Shown: in pieces, positions 44,909 to 54,260 of the stretch | How the letters are laid out: each line of letters starts with the position of its first letter | Position numbering within the stretch: the first letter of the stretch is position 1 | NCBI RefSeq assembly: GCF_042658925.1 | Contig: NZ_JBHSRF010000018.1 | Span: 62,001-126,000 of the forward strand | Direction: 5' to 3' | Source: Sphaerisporangium aureirubrum | GTDB lineage: Bacteria > Actinomycetota > Actinomycetes > Streptosporangiales > Streptosporangiaceae | DNA: 64,000 nucleotides | The notes under the pieces: generated by a model | The model's database searches: none | The model's input: only the letters and a program-made list of their open reading frames with translations | What the model was told of the DNA's origin: nothing | Made by a program: the position numbers and the translations under genes

Positions 44909-45118
44909 TCAGTGCACGACCAGCCAGGCCCAGATGCTCCTGACCAGGTCGAATCCGACCCCGCCCGGGGCGCCCAGCACGCGGCCCGCGGCGGTCCTGA
45001 TCACGTGCTCGATGGCGGTCTCGTCCCGGTACTGCACCGCGTAGTCCAGGCGCATCGCGTACTCGGCGGCCTCGCGGCGCCGGCGATCCACCACGCGGCT
45101 GATGTCGTCGTCGGTCAT
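44909..45118 (-). CDS. Small protein, 69 aa, partner of the GTPase gene
   Basis: Not recognised. ATG 45118 has AAGGAC 6 nt upstream. Basic and acidic N-terminal half (DDDISRVVDRRRREAAEYAM), then an amphipathic or weakly hydrophobic C-terminus ending SIWAWLVVH that could touch a membrane. It follows the GTPase stop by 53 bp, so co-transcription is likely. Dynamin- and IRG-like GTPases often have small helical companions, but the role here is open. Confidence 0.55.
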   Translation of the reverse strand: MTDDDISRVVDRRRREAAEYAMRLDYAVQYRDETAIEHVIRTAAGRVLGAPGGVGFDLVRSIWAWLVVH

Positions 45119-45171
45119 GGTCGGGTCCTTGCTGGTGCGGGGCGGCCGTCCGTGCGGGGGGCGGGGGCGCG

Positions 45172-46203
45172 TCAGAGCGGGTGGAGGGGGTACTGGCCGA
45201 GGTCGAAAGCGGTGACGCCGCGCACGCCGTCCCAGACCATGAAGTTGCCGAAGCCCCGCATGGCCGCGACGGGCACGCCGCCGAGGGCGGCGACGTCGTC
45301 CAGCAGGCGCTGGAACCGGAAGATCGCGGTCGGCCCCAGCTTGTTGACCACGATGACCAGCAGCGGCGCGAGGTTGAACCGGAACAGGGACGAGCAGGGC
45401 AGCACGCGGTGGTTGTCGCGCAGGCGGTTGAAGACCTCGGCGTGCTCGGGGTGCGCGGCCGAGTAGGCGTCGCACACCCGCTGGGAGAAGTGACCGTGGT
45501 AGCGGACGGCGTGCCCGTCGAAGCCGATGCGGCCGTCGGACAGCGTGAAGCCGCCGGTGTTGTAGGTGGTGGCGGTGAGCAGGTCGTCCCAGGGTTCCAG
45601 CAGGGCCTGCTCGAAGTAGGCGGCCTTGGCCTCCAGGCGGCCGGCCAGCTGGGCGCTCGGCACGAACGTTCCCTCGCGGCCGCGCATGTCGAAGATCCAG
45701 GGCGGCGGGGTGAGGGTGTCGGCCTTGGTGAGGACGACGGTGAGCTTGCCCATCACGTGGCGCCGCGCCTCGTCGTCCACCCCGGCGAGCAGCCCGCGCA
45801 GCCGCTCGGCGTCGTAGGCCGCCGAGCGGCTGTCGGCGTGCACGGCCCAGATGACGACGTCGGCCTCGGCCAGCTTTTCCACGTACATCGCGGCGTACAC
45901 CGGATCGGTGGCGGGCGATTCCCCTATTCCGGGCATATCCCAAAAGGTAAGCTGATGGCCAGAATTACCGGGCACGGTTACCGCCTGTGGCTTTTCCGGT
46001 ACAGGCTTGACGTCACCCACCGCCAGCCGCGTGCCGAACAAGGCGTTGAGCAGGGACGACTTACCCACCCCCGCGCAGCCCATCACCGCCACGGTCAATG
46101 GCCTGCCCGCCTCCGCGTCGCGTTCACGACGCACGTTCTCGCGTACCTCTTCAAGCTGACGGTCGTCGAGGGCATCAACCGAAATTCGGTCGATCCTTGC
46201 CAC
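45172..46203 (-). CDS. P-loop GTPase of the Era/dynamin-like superfamily
   Basis: 343 residues. GTG 46203 has GAGGTGAG 5 nt upstream; ATG 46221 lacks a site. G1 is GCAGVGKSSLLN, G3 is FWDMPGIGE and G4 is LTKAD. The GTPase domain fills about residues 35-190; a helical C-terminal part ends with a hydrophobic LAPLLVIVVNKLG segment (~275). Resembles bacterial YfjP/IRG-like GTPases that act at membranes or as stress switches. It stands at the head of the PknG region and is divergent from an ATPase regulator. Confidence 0.8.
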   Translation of the reverse strand: MARIDRISVDALDDRQLEEVRENVRRERDAEAGRPLTVAVMGCAGVGKSSLLNALFGTRLAVGDVKPVPEKPQAVTVPGNSGHQLTFWDMPGIGESPATDPVYAAMYVEKLAEADVVIWAVHADSRSAAYDAERLRGLLAGVDDEARRHVMGKLTVVLTKADTLTPPPWIFDMRGREGTFVPSAQLAGRLEAKAAYFEQALLEPWDDLLTATTYNTGGFTLSDGRIGFDGHAVRYHGHFSQRVCDAYSAAHPEHAEVFNRLRDNHRVLPCSSLFRFNLAPLLVIVVNKLGPTAIFRFQRLLDDVAALGGVPVAAMRGFGNFMVWDGVRGVTAFDLGQYPLHPL

Positions 46204-46344
46204 GGGCTCACCTCGCGTCATAGCGTTAATGACGTTTACGGCTGTTTTCTGCCACCGGTCCCATCGTGGCCACCGATCCTTGCGATGACCTTGCGGGGAA
46301 GGCCGTCGATCGAGAATCTGACATCACACTTCCCGGCGGTGAAA

Positions 46345-49300
46345 GTGGCGCGGTTCGACATCCGACTGCTCGGCGACGTCGCGATCCTGGTGGACGGAGC
46401 GCCGCGCAAGCTCCTCCCCCAGACGGCCAAGGCCCTGGCCATGCTGGTCTCGGCGCGCAATCCGGTGCCGCAGAACGCCCTGGCCGCCGCGCTCGGGCAG
46501 GGCCCCGACTGGCCGGTGCCCGACGTCGCGCCGCCGCTGTCCCGCCTGCGCACCGCGCTGTCGGGCAGCGAGCTGGACATCCCCCCGGCCAAGTGGTCGC
46601 ACGCCTACGAGCTGGTGGAGCGGGTGCCGGGCTACCTCGCCGCCACGGTGGACACGGCGCGCTTCGAGGCGCGGCTGCGGCAGGGGCGCGAGCTGTACGA
46701 CACCGGTGAGCTGGAAGGCGCGCTGACCTCCCTGCGGGAGGCGGCGGGCGAGTGGCGGGGCGCCCCGTTCGCGTCGCTGTCGGCCGGGTGGAGCCTGCCG
46801 TGGGCGTGCGAGAGCCACCGCGCCAGGCTGGAGGAGCAGCGCGCCGAGCTGGTGCGCCTGGTGGCCAGGATCGCGCTGCGGCTCGGCCGGCACGAGGAGG
46901 CGGCGTTCGTCGCCGAGGGCCCGGTGGGCGAGGGACAGGACGACACCACGGCGCTGTGGCTGCTGCGGTTCCTGACCGGGCTGCGCGAGGACGGCGGGGC
47001 GGCGGCCCGGCGGATCGCGGCGCAGCGCGACTCGCGCTACCCGGGCGACGACGCGGCGCGGCGCGCCATCGACCTGCTGGCGCTGCACGAGCACGGCTTC
47101 GACGCCACCGCGCCGCTCGGCACGGCCCGGTGGCAGGAGCAGGACGGCCCCGAGCTGCTGGTGGGGCGGCAGCGGGAGCTCGGCAGGCTCACCGCGCTGG
47201 TGCGCCGGCTCGCCGGCGGCCGGTCCGGCGCGCTGGCTCTGACCGGCGAGGGCGGCGTCGGCAAGAGCCGCCTGCTGCGCGAGGCCGAGCGGGTGGCCGC
47301 CCGCGAGCGGGTGCTGATGGTGAACGTGATGTGCCAGGACCTGGACGGCCTTCAGCCCTGGCGGGAGCTCGCCGGGGCGGTGTGGGGGCACCTGCGCCGC
47401 GACCTGGCCGCGCCGCCCGAACCGATCACCGCCCGGGAACGCGAGTCGCTGGGCAAGCTGATGTCGGCGGGCGTGATCGCCTCACCCGGCAGGCCGGGCC
47501 ACGAGCGCGACCCGCGCGAACTGACGTTCCTGCTGGTGAGCCTGTTACGCCGGGCCGCGGGCAACGGCCTGCTCGTGGCCCTGGACAACGCCCACCTGCT
47601 CGGCTCCTACGCCGTGGAGCTGCTCCGGCACGTACGCAAGGGCCTGGAGACGGCCCCCGTGGGGTTCCTGCTCGCCACCCGGCAGGACTCCGCCTTCTGG
47701 AGCGAGGTCATGGACACCCTGTCCGTCGACCCCCTCGGCGTCGACGAGGTGGCCGAGTGGCTCGGCCAGGCGTGGGGCCGCGCCCCCACCCTCGGCGAGT
47801 CCAAGGAAGCCGTCCGCGTCACCGACGGCCTGCCGCTGGAGCTGTGCCGCCTCACCGAGCCCGGCGAGGTGCCGCCCGCCGCCCTGTCCCGCGCGGCCGC
47901 GCGGCTCGCCCCGTCCCGCACCCACGACGAGCGTGACGACCGCATCCCCGCCCCCCGCCGCCCGCAGGACGGGCCGCCGCCCGCGACGCGTCCCGACGGC
48001 GGGCCCGCCGCGGCGTTCGTGTGGCTGGCCGCCGCGGCGATCACCGCGGTCGGGAGGGACGTGGACCCGGCGCTGGTGGCGCGGATGCTGGACCTGACGC
48101 CCGAGGAGGCCGACCGCAGGCAGGCTCTCGCCGCGTCCGGCAACACCGTCAAGGGGCACGACCGGGTGCGCTTCGCGCACGACCGCTCCCGCGACGACGT
48201 GCTCGACGAGCTCAAGCGCGACCCCGCCCTGGCCAGGGACCTGCACCGGCGGGCGTTCGAGGCGCTGACCGGCCGCATGACGGCCGCCGGGTGGGTGGAC
48301 CCCTCGCTGCCGGTGCGGATCGCCCAGCACGCCCGCGCCGCCGGGGCGGGCCTGCCCGAGGAGCGCACGGCGGCCGCCTGCCTGGACGCGGCCCGCGCCG
48401 AGCAGCGCGGCTTCGGCGTCGGCGACGCCGTCGACTGGGCCGAGGAGGGGCTGCGGCTGCGCGCCGACCCCGCCACCCGCGTCGGGCTGCTCATCACGCT
48501 CGGGGACGCGCTCGGCGACGGCGGCGACATGGAGCAGGCCGGGCGGCGCTACCTGGAGGCCTACCAGACGGCGGGGGCGGACCTGCCGCGGCCCGCCGCG
48601 ACCGCCGCCATCCGCCTGGCCCGGCGCTGGTCGGCCCCCGGGCAGGTGGACCAGCAGCTCGTCCACCTGCTCAGCACCGGCCTGGACCGGCTGGCCGGCG
48701 ACACCGGCGACGAGGTCGCCGAGCTGCGGCTGCAGCTCAAGGCCCACCTGGCCAAGAAGCGCACCATGGCGGTCGTCCCCGGCGAGGGCGCGCAGGCCGC
48801 CGTGGAGCTGGCCCGCGCCACCCTGCGCGAGCTGCCCGCCGACGGCGACGACCTGGTGCGCTGCGAGGTGCTCACCGAGTGCCGCTGGGCGCTGTACGAC
48901 CACGCCGGTCCCGCCGAGCTGCTCGGCATCGCCACCCGCCTGCACGAGGCGGGAATCCGCGCGGGCTCGGCGCACTTCCAGGGCGAGGCCCTGGTCGCGA
49001 TGGCCGTCGACCAGCTCCGTCTCGGCCGTCTCGGCGACGCCCTCGGCACCGTCGAACGGCACCGCTCCCTGGTCACCCGCGACCCCCGGTCCCTCGGGCC
49101 GTGGCTGCGCAGCACCCTGGACACGCTGATGGACCTGTGGAACGGCGACTTCGCCCGCGCCGAGGAGCGCATCACCGGCGAGTCCCTGCCCATGGTGCAG
49201 GAGCTGTCGGCCAACCAGGCGATGCCCGCCGAGACGCTCCAGCAGACGCTGATGGGGCAGTACTTCTGGCTGCTGTACGAGCGCGGGCGCATGGAGGAGC

Positions 49301-49935
49301 TGTTCGAGCTGGGCCTCGCGCGCCAGATCGAGCAGCACGGCTACTTCCCCATCTGGCGCGCCGCCCACGTGCTGGCCCTGTGCGAGACGGGCCGCCACGA
49401 CGAGGCCGCCGACCACCTGGCCGCCATCATGCACGAGACGTCGAACCTGACCGCCCTCCCCCCGCACGGCTGGGCCGTCCCCACGCTCGCCGCCCTCGCC
49501 GCCTCCTGCGCCGCCATCGCGTCCGCCGGCGTCCAGGGCACCCTCCCCGGTGTCCCCGGCGCCGCCGGCGGCGGCGTCGACGCCTACATCCCCCTGCTCC
49601 GCGACCGCCTCGCCGCCCACCCCCACGAACTGGTCCTGGCGGGCTGGCCCACCGTCCTGCTCGGCCCCACGGCCCGCTTCCGCGGCCTCCTCGCGATGGC
49701 CGCCGGCGCCCCCGACGAGGCCCTCCACCACTTCACCGAGGCCACCAAGATGGTCTCCGCCGCCCCACCCCACATGGCCAGAATCCAGCTCGACAGAGCC
49801 AAGGCCCTCCTCCACCTCCACCCCACCGACCCCACCGGCGAAGCCACCCGCCTCCTCCACCGCTCCCTCCGCCTGGCCGACCGCCTAGGCATGCCCACCG
49901 TGACCGCCGAGGCCCGCTCCCTCCTCCGAACCTGA
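46345..49935 (+). CDS. SARP-like (BTAD) regulator with AAA ATPase and TPR domains
   Basis: 1196 residues from GTG 46345; the start is approximate because no strong ribosome site is seen. It opens with a winged-helix/BTAD segment (VARFDIRLLGDVAILVDGAP ... LPQTAKALAMLVSARNPVPQ), then BTAD helices to ~240, an AAA-type ATPase from ~272 (LLVGRQRELGRL, Walker A GEGGVGKSR near 300), and a TPR-rich C-terminus. The DNA-binding part lacks the best-known SARP residues, so it is a divergent member. It is divergently transcribed from the GTPase gene, from which 141 bp separate it. Confidence 0.8.
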   Translation: MARFDIRLLGDVAILVDGAPRKLLPQTAKALAMLVSARNPVPQNALAAALGQGPDWPVPDVAPPLSRLRTALSGSELDIPPAKWSHAYELVERVPGYLAATVDTARFEARLRQGRELYDTGELEGALTSLREAAGEWRGAPFASLSAGWSLPWACESHRARLEEQRAELVRLVARIALRLGRHEEAAFVAEGPVGEGQDDTTALWLLRFLTGLREDGGAAARRIAAQRDSRYPGDDAARRAIDLLALHEHGFDATAPLGTARWQEQDGPELLVGRQRELGRLTALVRRLAGGRSGALALTGEGGVGKSRLLREAERVAARERVLMVNVMCQDLDGLQPWRELAGAVWGHLRRDLAAPPEPITARERESLGKLMSAGVIASPGRPGHERDPRELTFLLVSLLRRAAGNGLLVALDNAHLLGSYAVELLRHVRKGLETAPVGFLLATRQDSAFWSEVMDTLSVDPLGVDEVAEWLGQAWGRAPTLGESKEAVRVTDGLPLELCRLTEPGEVPPAALSRAAARLAPSRTHDERDDRIPAPRRPQDGPPPATRPDGGPAAAFVWLAAAAITAVGRDVDPALVARMLDLTPEEADRRQALAASGNTVKGHDRVRFAHDRSRDDVLDELKRDPALARDLHRRAFEALTGRMTAAGWVDPSLPVRIAQHARAAGAGLPEERTAAACLDAARAEQRGFGVGDAVDWAEEGLRLRADPATRVGLLITLGDALGDGGDMEQAGRRYLEAYQTAGADLPRPAATAAIRLARRWSAPGQVDQQLVHLLSTGLDRLAGDTGDEVAELRLQLKAHLAKKRTMAVVPGEGAQAAVELARATLRELPADGDDLVRCEVLTECRWALYDHAGPAELLGIATRLHEAGIRAGSAHFQGEALVAMAVDQLRLGRLGDALGTVERHRSLVTRDPRSLGPWLRSTLDTLMDLWNGDFARAEERITGESLPMVQELSANQAMPAETLQQTLMGQYFWLLYERGRMEELFELGLARQIEQHGYFPIWRAAHVLALCETGRHDEAADHLAAIMHETSNLTALPPHGWAVPTLAALAASCAAIASAGVQGTLPGVPGAAGGGVDAYIPLLRDRLAAHPHELVLAGWPTVLLGPTARFRGLLAMAAGAPDEALHHFTEATKMVSAAPPHMARIQLDRAKALLHLHPTDPTGEATRLLHRSLRLADRLGMPTVTAEARSLLRT

Positions 49936-49943
49936 CCGGACCC

Positions 49944-50345
49944 GTGACCGCCGTGAACCCTGACGACACCCTCGCCGCGATCGACGACGTCCTCACCGAC
50001 TGGCACGGAAGCACCGACGCGATGATCTGGACCGCCGAACCTCCTCCAGAGCCCGCCCCCTCCGGCATACAGCACACCGCCGCACAGTCACTGATCCAAG
50101 GAGTCGCGGAGTGGGCACGCTCCCCCGCGGTGCGACGAATGGTGGCCATGGCCGAGGGAGAATCGCCACCACGAAACCGTCCAGGCTCCCCCTGCCACTG
50201 CCCATGCGGAGCGCGGCACGGTCGACGCACAGGTATCTGCCTGGGCGAGTCCACGGGAACCAGGCTGTACACGTCCCTGGGGCTAAGCCTGGTGGACGTC
50301 CCCATGTGCACACCTTGCCTGGAGTCGGAACAGACCGCCCCCTGA
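49944..50345 (+). CDS. Small hypothetical protein with C-terminal Cys-rich motif, 133 aa
   Basis: Begins GTG 49944 (or GTG 49953), 8 bp after the preceding stop, with no strong ribosome site. The N-terminal half (DDTLAAIDDVLTDWHGSTDA, MIWTAE) resembles a short segment found in many actinobacterial accessory proteins. The C-terminal half has CHCPCG, CLGE and CTPC, enough Cys for a zinc site. Coding bias supports the frame. Function unknown. Confidence 0.45.
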   Translation: MTAVNPDDTLAAIDDVLTDWHGSTDAMIWTAEPPPEPAPSGIQHTAAQSLIQGVAEWARSPAVRRMVAMAEGESPPRNRPGSPCHCPCGARHGRRTGICLGESTGTRLYTSLGLSLVDVPMCTPCLESEQTAP

Positions 50346-50497
50346 CCTGGACGGCTCGACTTGACAGAGACAGACAGGCTCTGACTTTCTCCCCGGTGAC
50401 GATCCGGGTGTGGGCAGCGGCATGGCTCCCCGGGGGCGGGTGGGGAGTGTCGTAGCGTCGCGGGGCAGGGGATGCCGGACGTGGTGGGAAGAGCGGG

Positions 50498-51172
50498 ATG
50501 GGGAGTGGGCGGGGGCGGGATCCGCTGGCGGGGGTGCTGGTGGGGCTCACCGTGGTCAGCGGGATGGTGGACGCGGTCAGTTATCTGCGGCTCGGGAATG
50601 TGTTCACGGCGAACATGACCGGGAACGTCATCGTTTTCGGGTTCGCGGCGGCGGGGACGCCGGGGTTCTCGGTGAGCACCTCGGCGGTGTCGCTGGCGGC
50701 GTTCCTGGTGGGGGCGGTCGTGGCGGGGCGGGCCGGGCGGGTGTCGGGGGCGCGGCGGACGCACGTGCTGGTGGCGCTGGTGGCCGAGGTGGTGGCGGTG
50801 ACGGCCGGGCTGCTGCTGGCCGCGTGGCTCGGGACCGGCTCGGGTGCGCGGTACGGGGTGGTCGCGCTGCTGGCGGTGGCGATGGGGGTGCAGGTGGCCA
50901 CCGTCCGGCTGGTGGCGCTGCCCGACGTCACCGGGTCGGTGCTCACACGGATCCTGGCGGGACTCGCCGCCGAGTCGAGCCTGGCCGGAGGGACAAATCC
51001 ACTGCTGGTCCGGCGCACGGCGGCCGTGGTCTGCATGTTCGCCGGAGCCCTGACCGGCGCCCTGCTGATCCACGCCGCCGGCGTGCCATGGGCCCTCGGC
51101 GCGGCGGCGACCCTCCTGGCCGCCACCACCGTCGTGTACGGCGCCCACCCGGGGTCCCGCCTCGAGGAATGA
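50498..51172 (+). CDS. YoaK/DUF1275 family membrane protein
   Basis: 224 residues; ATG 50498 with GGAAGAG upstream. Six membrane helices and the family signature VVSGMVDAVSYLRLGNVFTA followed by NMTGNVIVFG, plus VQVATVRLVALPDVTGSVLT. DUF1275 proteins are predicted small transporters with no proven substrate. It stands alone between the SARP-like gene region and the convergent LAL gene. Confidence 0.9.
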   Translation: MGSGRGRDPLAGVLVGLTVVSGMVDAVSYLRLGNVFTANMTGNVIVFGFAAAGTPGFSVSTSAVSLAAFLVGAVVAGRAGRVSGARRTHVLVALVAEVVAVTAGLLLAAWLGTGSGARYGVVALLAVAMGVQVATVRLVALPDVTGSVLTRILAGLAAESSLAGGTNPLLVRRTAAVVCMFAGALTGALLIHAAGVPWALGAAATLLAATTVVYGAHPGSRLEE

Positions 51173-51199
51173 CGTCCCCGCCCTTGGCGGCGGGGACGT
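51172..51199. terminator. 11-bp stem hairpin between DUF1275 and LAL genes
   Basis: ACGTCCCCGCC pairs perfectly with GGCGGGGACGT across CTTGGC, beginning at the last base of the DUF1275 stop codon. Convergent genes on both sides make it a likely bidirectional terminator. Confidence 0.7.
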
Positions 51200-51231
51200 T
51201 CCCTGGCGTGTGCGCGGAGCGACGGGTCGGC

Positions 51232-54024
51232 TCAGACCGGGACGGAGGTGCCCGGTTCGAGGGTGGCGGGGAGTTCGGCGCGGCTGGCGATGTTTAGTTT
51301 GCGGTAGGTGCGGGTGAGGTGCTGTTCGACGGTGCTGACTGTGATGTACAGCTTGTCGGCGATCTCGCGGTTGGTGTAGCCGGCGGCGGCGAGGACGGCG
51401 ACGCGGCGCTGGGCGTCGGACAGGACCGAGGTGTCGTCGTTGTCGGCGGAGGCCGCGGGGAGCGGCAGTGCGTTCGCCTCGGTGTCGCGGGACAGGGCAC
51501 GGGTCAGCGGGTCGGCGTGGCACTCCTGTGCCACGGCGCGGGCCCGTCCGGCGATCATGGCGGCGCGGCGGTACTCGCCGAGGGCGTGGAAGGTCTCGTG
51601 CAGGTCGTACAGCACCCGCGCCAGCTCGTAGCGGTCGCCGCCGGACTGCAGCAGGTCGCCGGCCTGGCGCAGCAGCATCGGGCGGTGGCGCAGGTCGCTG
51701 GTGGCGGCCAGCAGGCGCATGGCCATGCCGTGGACGCGCGGGGAGCTGGACGCGCAGCGGCGGATCTGGTCCTCCGCCAGGCGCCGTGCCTGGTCGGGGC
51801 GGCGCAGGCGCAGGCACGCCTCGGCGGCCTCGACCCGCCACGGGACCAGCCCGGGGACGTCGAGGTTCCAGGTGCCCATCAGTTCGCCGCAGCGCTGGAA
51901 GTCGCGCAGCGCCAGCTGGGCGTAGCCGGTGGCGAGGCTGTAGCGGCCGCGGGCGTGCAGGTAGTGCAGGCCCCAGCGGGTCTGGAACATGGCGTCGGGG
52001 ACCGGCTGGTCGAGCAGGTCGCTGACGGTGTCGAACCGGCCCATCGCGGTGGAGGCCAGCACCAGTCCGGCCAGCGGGCCGCCGACGGCGACGCCCCAGC
52101 CGCTGAGCGGGATGGTGTCCAGGCCGAGCCGCGCGTGGAACTCGGCGCCCAGCATGTCGCCCATGCGGAACGCGATCTCGGCGCGTATCGCCGACAGCCG
52201 GGCCCGGCGGCTCGGCGCGTGCCGGGTGGAGGCCTCGTCGATGAACACGTCGCACCACGGCGCCGCCTTGTCCGGCCGGCCGCCGTAGGTGAGGGCGAGC
52301 AGCGCGTTCTCGACGGTGTCCATCGACACCTCGTCCAGGCGCGAGCCGCGCAGGATCCGCTCGACCGCCCCGGCGAACTCCTGGCGCGGCCCGCGGGTCA
52401 GCACGGCGGCCAGCGCGATCGCCGACTCCAGCCGCCGGTCGGCCGCCACCGACAGGATCGCCCCGCGCGACTGCTCCCCGGTGGTCTGGCGCAGGTGCGA
52501 CAGGAACGGGGTGTAGGTGCAGCGCAGCCACGGCCGGGCGATGACCAGCTCGGTGACCGTCTCGGGGTCGGGTTCCTTGCCCGCCTCGTTGAGCCGCCCC
52601 AGCACGTCGCGGGCGTCCTCGAACCTGCCGTGCCACAGGAACGCCTTGGCCAGCACCACGGCGTCGCTGCCGCGCAGGTGGCCGCGGCGCAGCGCGTCGG
52701 TGAGCTCGGGGAAGTGCCCGGTGGGCGTGCTCGGGTTGATCCGCCACTCGGCCCGCATCAGCGCCGTGGTGATCTTGACGCGCTGCCGCTCGTCGGTGCA
52801 GACCCGCCAGGCCAGCCGCAGGTAGTCGACGGCGGGCTCGACCCGGCCGTCGCGCAGCGCGTGCCGCGCCGCGTCCTCCAGCACCTCGATGGCCCACGGC
52901 TCCAGGACCTCGTCGGCGTGCAGCAGGTGGTCGGCGACCAGCGTGGTCGACCCCCCGGTGCCGTACGCCAGCCCGGCGGCGCGGCGGTGCAGCCGTCCCC
53001 GCTCACCGGGCCCGAGCTCGGCCAGCACGGCGACGCGCGCGGACTCGTGCCGGAACCGGCCGCCGGACAGCAGGCCCGCCAGGTCCAGTGAGTGCAGCTC
53101 GCGGCCGACGTACTCCTGGCCGACCTCCAGCAGCTGGTCAAGCTGGCCGGGGTCGCCGAGCACTGCGAGGCCCCAGGCCACCCGCATCATCCGCGGGTCG
53201 GCGCGGCGCAGGCAGGCCAGCACCGCCTGCCCGTACCCGTCGCCGGGCACCAGCTCGGCGGGGGCCTCTCCCCCGGCGGAGCGCACCGCGCGGCGGTGGT
53301 CCTCGATCAGGCCCGCGGTGAGCAGCGGGTTGCCCCCGCCGTACTCGTACCACTCGGCGGCGTGACGGGTGGCGGCCTCGGCGCCGAGCCGCGCGGTGAC
53401 CAGCTCGGTCACCCCGGCCGGGGACAGCGGGCCGAGCCGGACGTCGTGGCAGTGCGGGTAGCGCATCAGCTCGGTGGCGAAGGACGACTCGGCGGAGCGG
53501 CCGTGGTCGGAGTGGCTGAACATCGCGATGATGGGGGCGAACCGCACCCGGCGCGACAGGTAGGCCAGGCACAGCAGGGAGGGCCGGTCGGCGTGGTGCA
53601 CGTCGTCGACGACGATCATCAGCGGGTGGCGTTCGGACAGTTCCAGCAGCACGGTGCACAGCGCGTGCACGATCTGGGCGTCCACCTGGTTCAGCGTGTC
53701 GGCCTCCGGCCCGGACGACATGACGGTGCGCGCGCCCTCCTCCAGGAGGGCCATCGCCCGGTCGCGCTCCTCCAGGACCAGTGGCGCGTCCTGCACCAGC
53801 TGGCCGAACACGCCGAGCGGCAGGTCGCGCTCGGCGAGGGACGCCGTCGCGGTGATGGGCAGTGCGCCGAGGTCGACGGCGCGTTCGGCCAGGGAGTGTA
53901 GAAGTTCGCTCTTGCCGGTCGCCACGGTGCCGCTGACCAGGGCCACACGGCCCTTGCCCCCGACGGCACTGGTGACCAGGCCCTCCAGTGAGGTCAGAGC
54001 CTCATGTCGTTCGATCAGGCTCAT
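51232..54024 (-). CDS. LuxR-family regulator with N-terminal AAA ATPase (LAL type)
   Basis: 930 residues; ATG 54024 after an AGGGGGG run. A large ATP-binding LuxR regulator. Walker A is SGTVATGKSELLH (~31-43) and Walker B is LMIVVDDVHHAD. The middle is TPR-like helices and the C-terminal ~65 residues form a GerE-type HTH (LSDAQRRVAVLAAAGYTNRE, then IADKLYITVSTVEQHLTRTY). LAL proteins commonly activate polyketide, peptide or catabolic clusters. It is upstream of and co-directional with no other gene in the immediate vicinity; the leuA gene ends 236 bp away on the same strand. Confidence 0.93.
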   Translation of the reverse strand: MSLIERHEALTSLEGLVTSAVGGKGRVALVSGTVATGKSELLHSLAERAVDLGALPITATASLAERDLPLGVFGQLVQDAPLVLEERDRAMALLEEGARTVMSSGPEADTLNQVDAQIVHALCTVLLELSERHPLMIVVDDVHHADRPSLLCLAYLSRRVRFAPIIAMFSHSDHGRSAESSFATELMRYPHCHDVRLGPLSPAGVTELVTARLGAEAATRHAAEWYEYGGGNPLLTAGLIEDHRRAVRSAGGEAPAELVPGDGYGQAVLACLRRADPRMMRVAWGLAVLGDPGQLDQLLEVGQEYVGRELHSLDLAGLLSGGRFRHESARVAVLAELGPGERGRLHRRAAGLAYGTGGSTTLVADHLLHADEVLEPWAIEVLEDAARHALRDGRVEPAVDYLRLAWRVCTDERQRVKITTALMRAEWRINPSTPTGHFPELTDALRRGHLRGSDAVVLAKAFLWHGRFEDARDVLGRLNEAGKEPDPETVTELVIARPWLRCTYTPFLSHLRQTTGEQSRGAILSVAADRRLESAIALAAVLTRGPRQEFAGAVERILRGSRLDEVSMDTVENALLALTYGGRPDKAAPWCDVFIDEASTRHAPSRRARLSAIRAEIAFRMGDMLGAEFHARLGLDTIPLSGWGVAVGGPLAGLVLASTAMGRFDTVSDLLDQPVPDAMFQTRWGLHYLHARGRYSLATGYAQLALRDFQRCGELMGTWNLDVPGLVPWRVEAAEACLRLRRPDQARRLAEDQIRRCASSSPRVHGMAMRLLAATSDLRHRPMLLRQAGDLLQSGGDRYELARVLYDLHETFHALGEYRRAAMIAGRARAVAQECHADPLTRALSRDTEANALPLPAASADNDDTSVLSDAQRRVAVLAAAGYTNREIADKLYITVSTVEQHLTRTYRKLNIASRAELPATLEPGTSVPV

Positions 54025-54260
54025 GAAGAGCCCCCCTCTTCACCGACGGAAAACTCGTGTCGCCGCGTATGAGAAACGCGGCCGTCAGCCGGACGGAACT
54101 CGCGAGTCCGAGGGACCGCTCACCTATCGCCGAGTCCAGGGCTGTTCTCACCATTGCTTGAGGTGCCTTCCGATAACGTGGGGCTTTGTCGGGATTACGC
54201 GGTTTTACAGACAATTGACACGTTAAGTGGATGCGCCTTTCACGGCTTATCGTCCGGCTA

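Noticed and set aside
45181..46344. N-terminal extension of the SARP-like regulator over the GTPase gene
   Set aside because: The extension is antisense to a well-supported GTPase with intact G motifs and has no domain; the regulator starts near 46345.
50360..50387. TTGACA followed 17 bp later by ACTTTC as a sigma-70-type promoter before the DUF1275 gene
   Set aside because: The -10 half lacks the required TA...T pattern, so only the -35 half is convincing.
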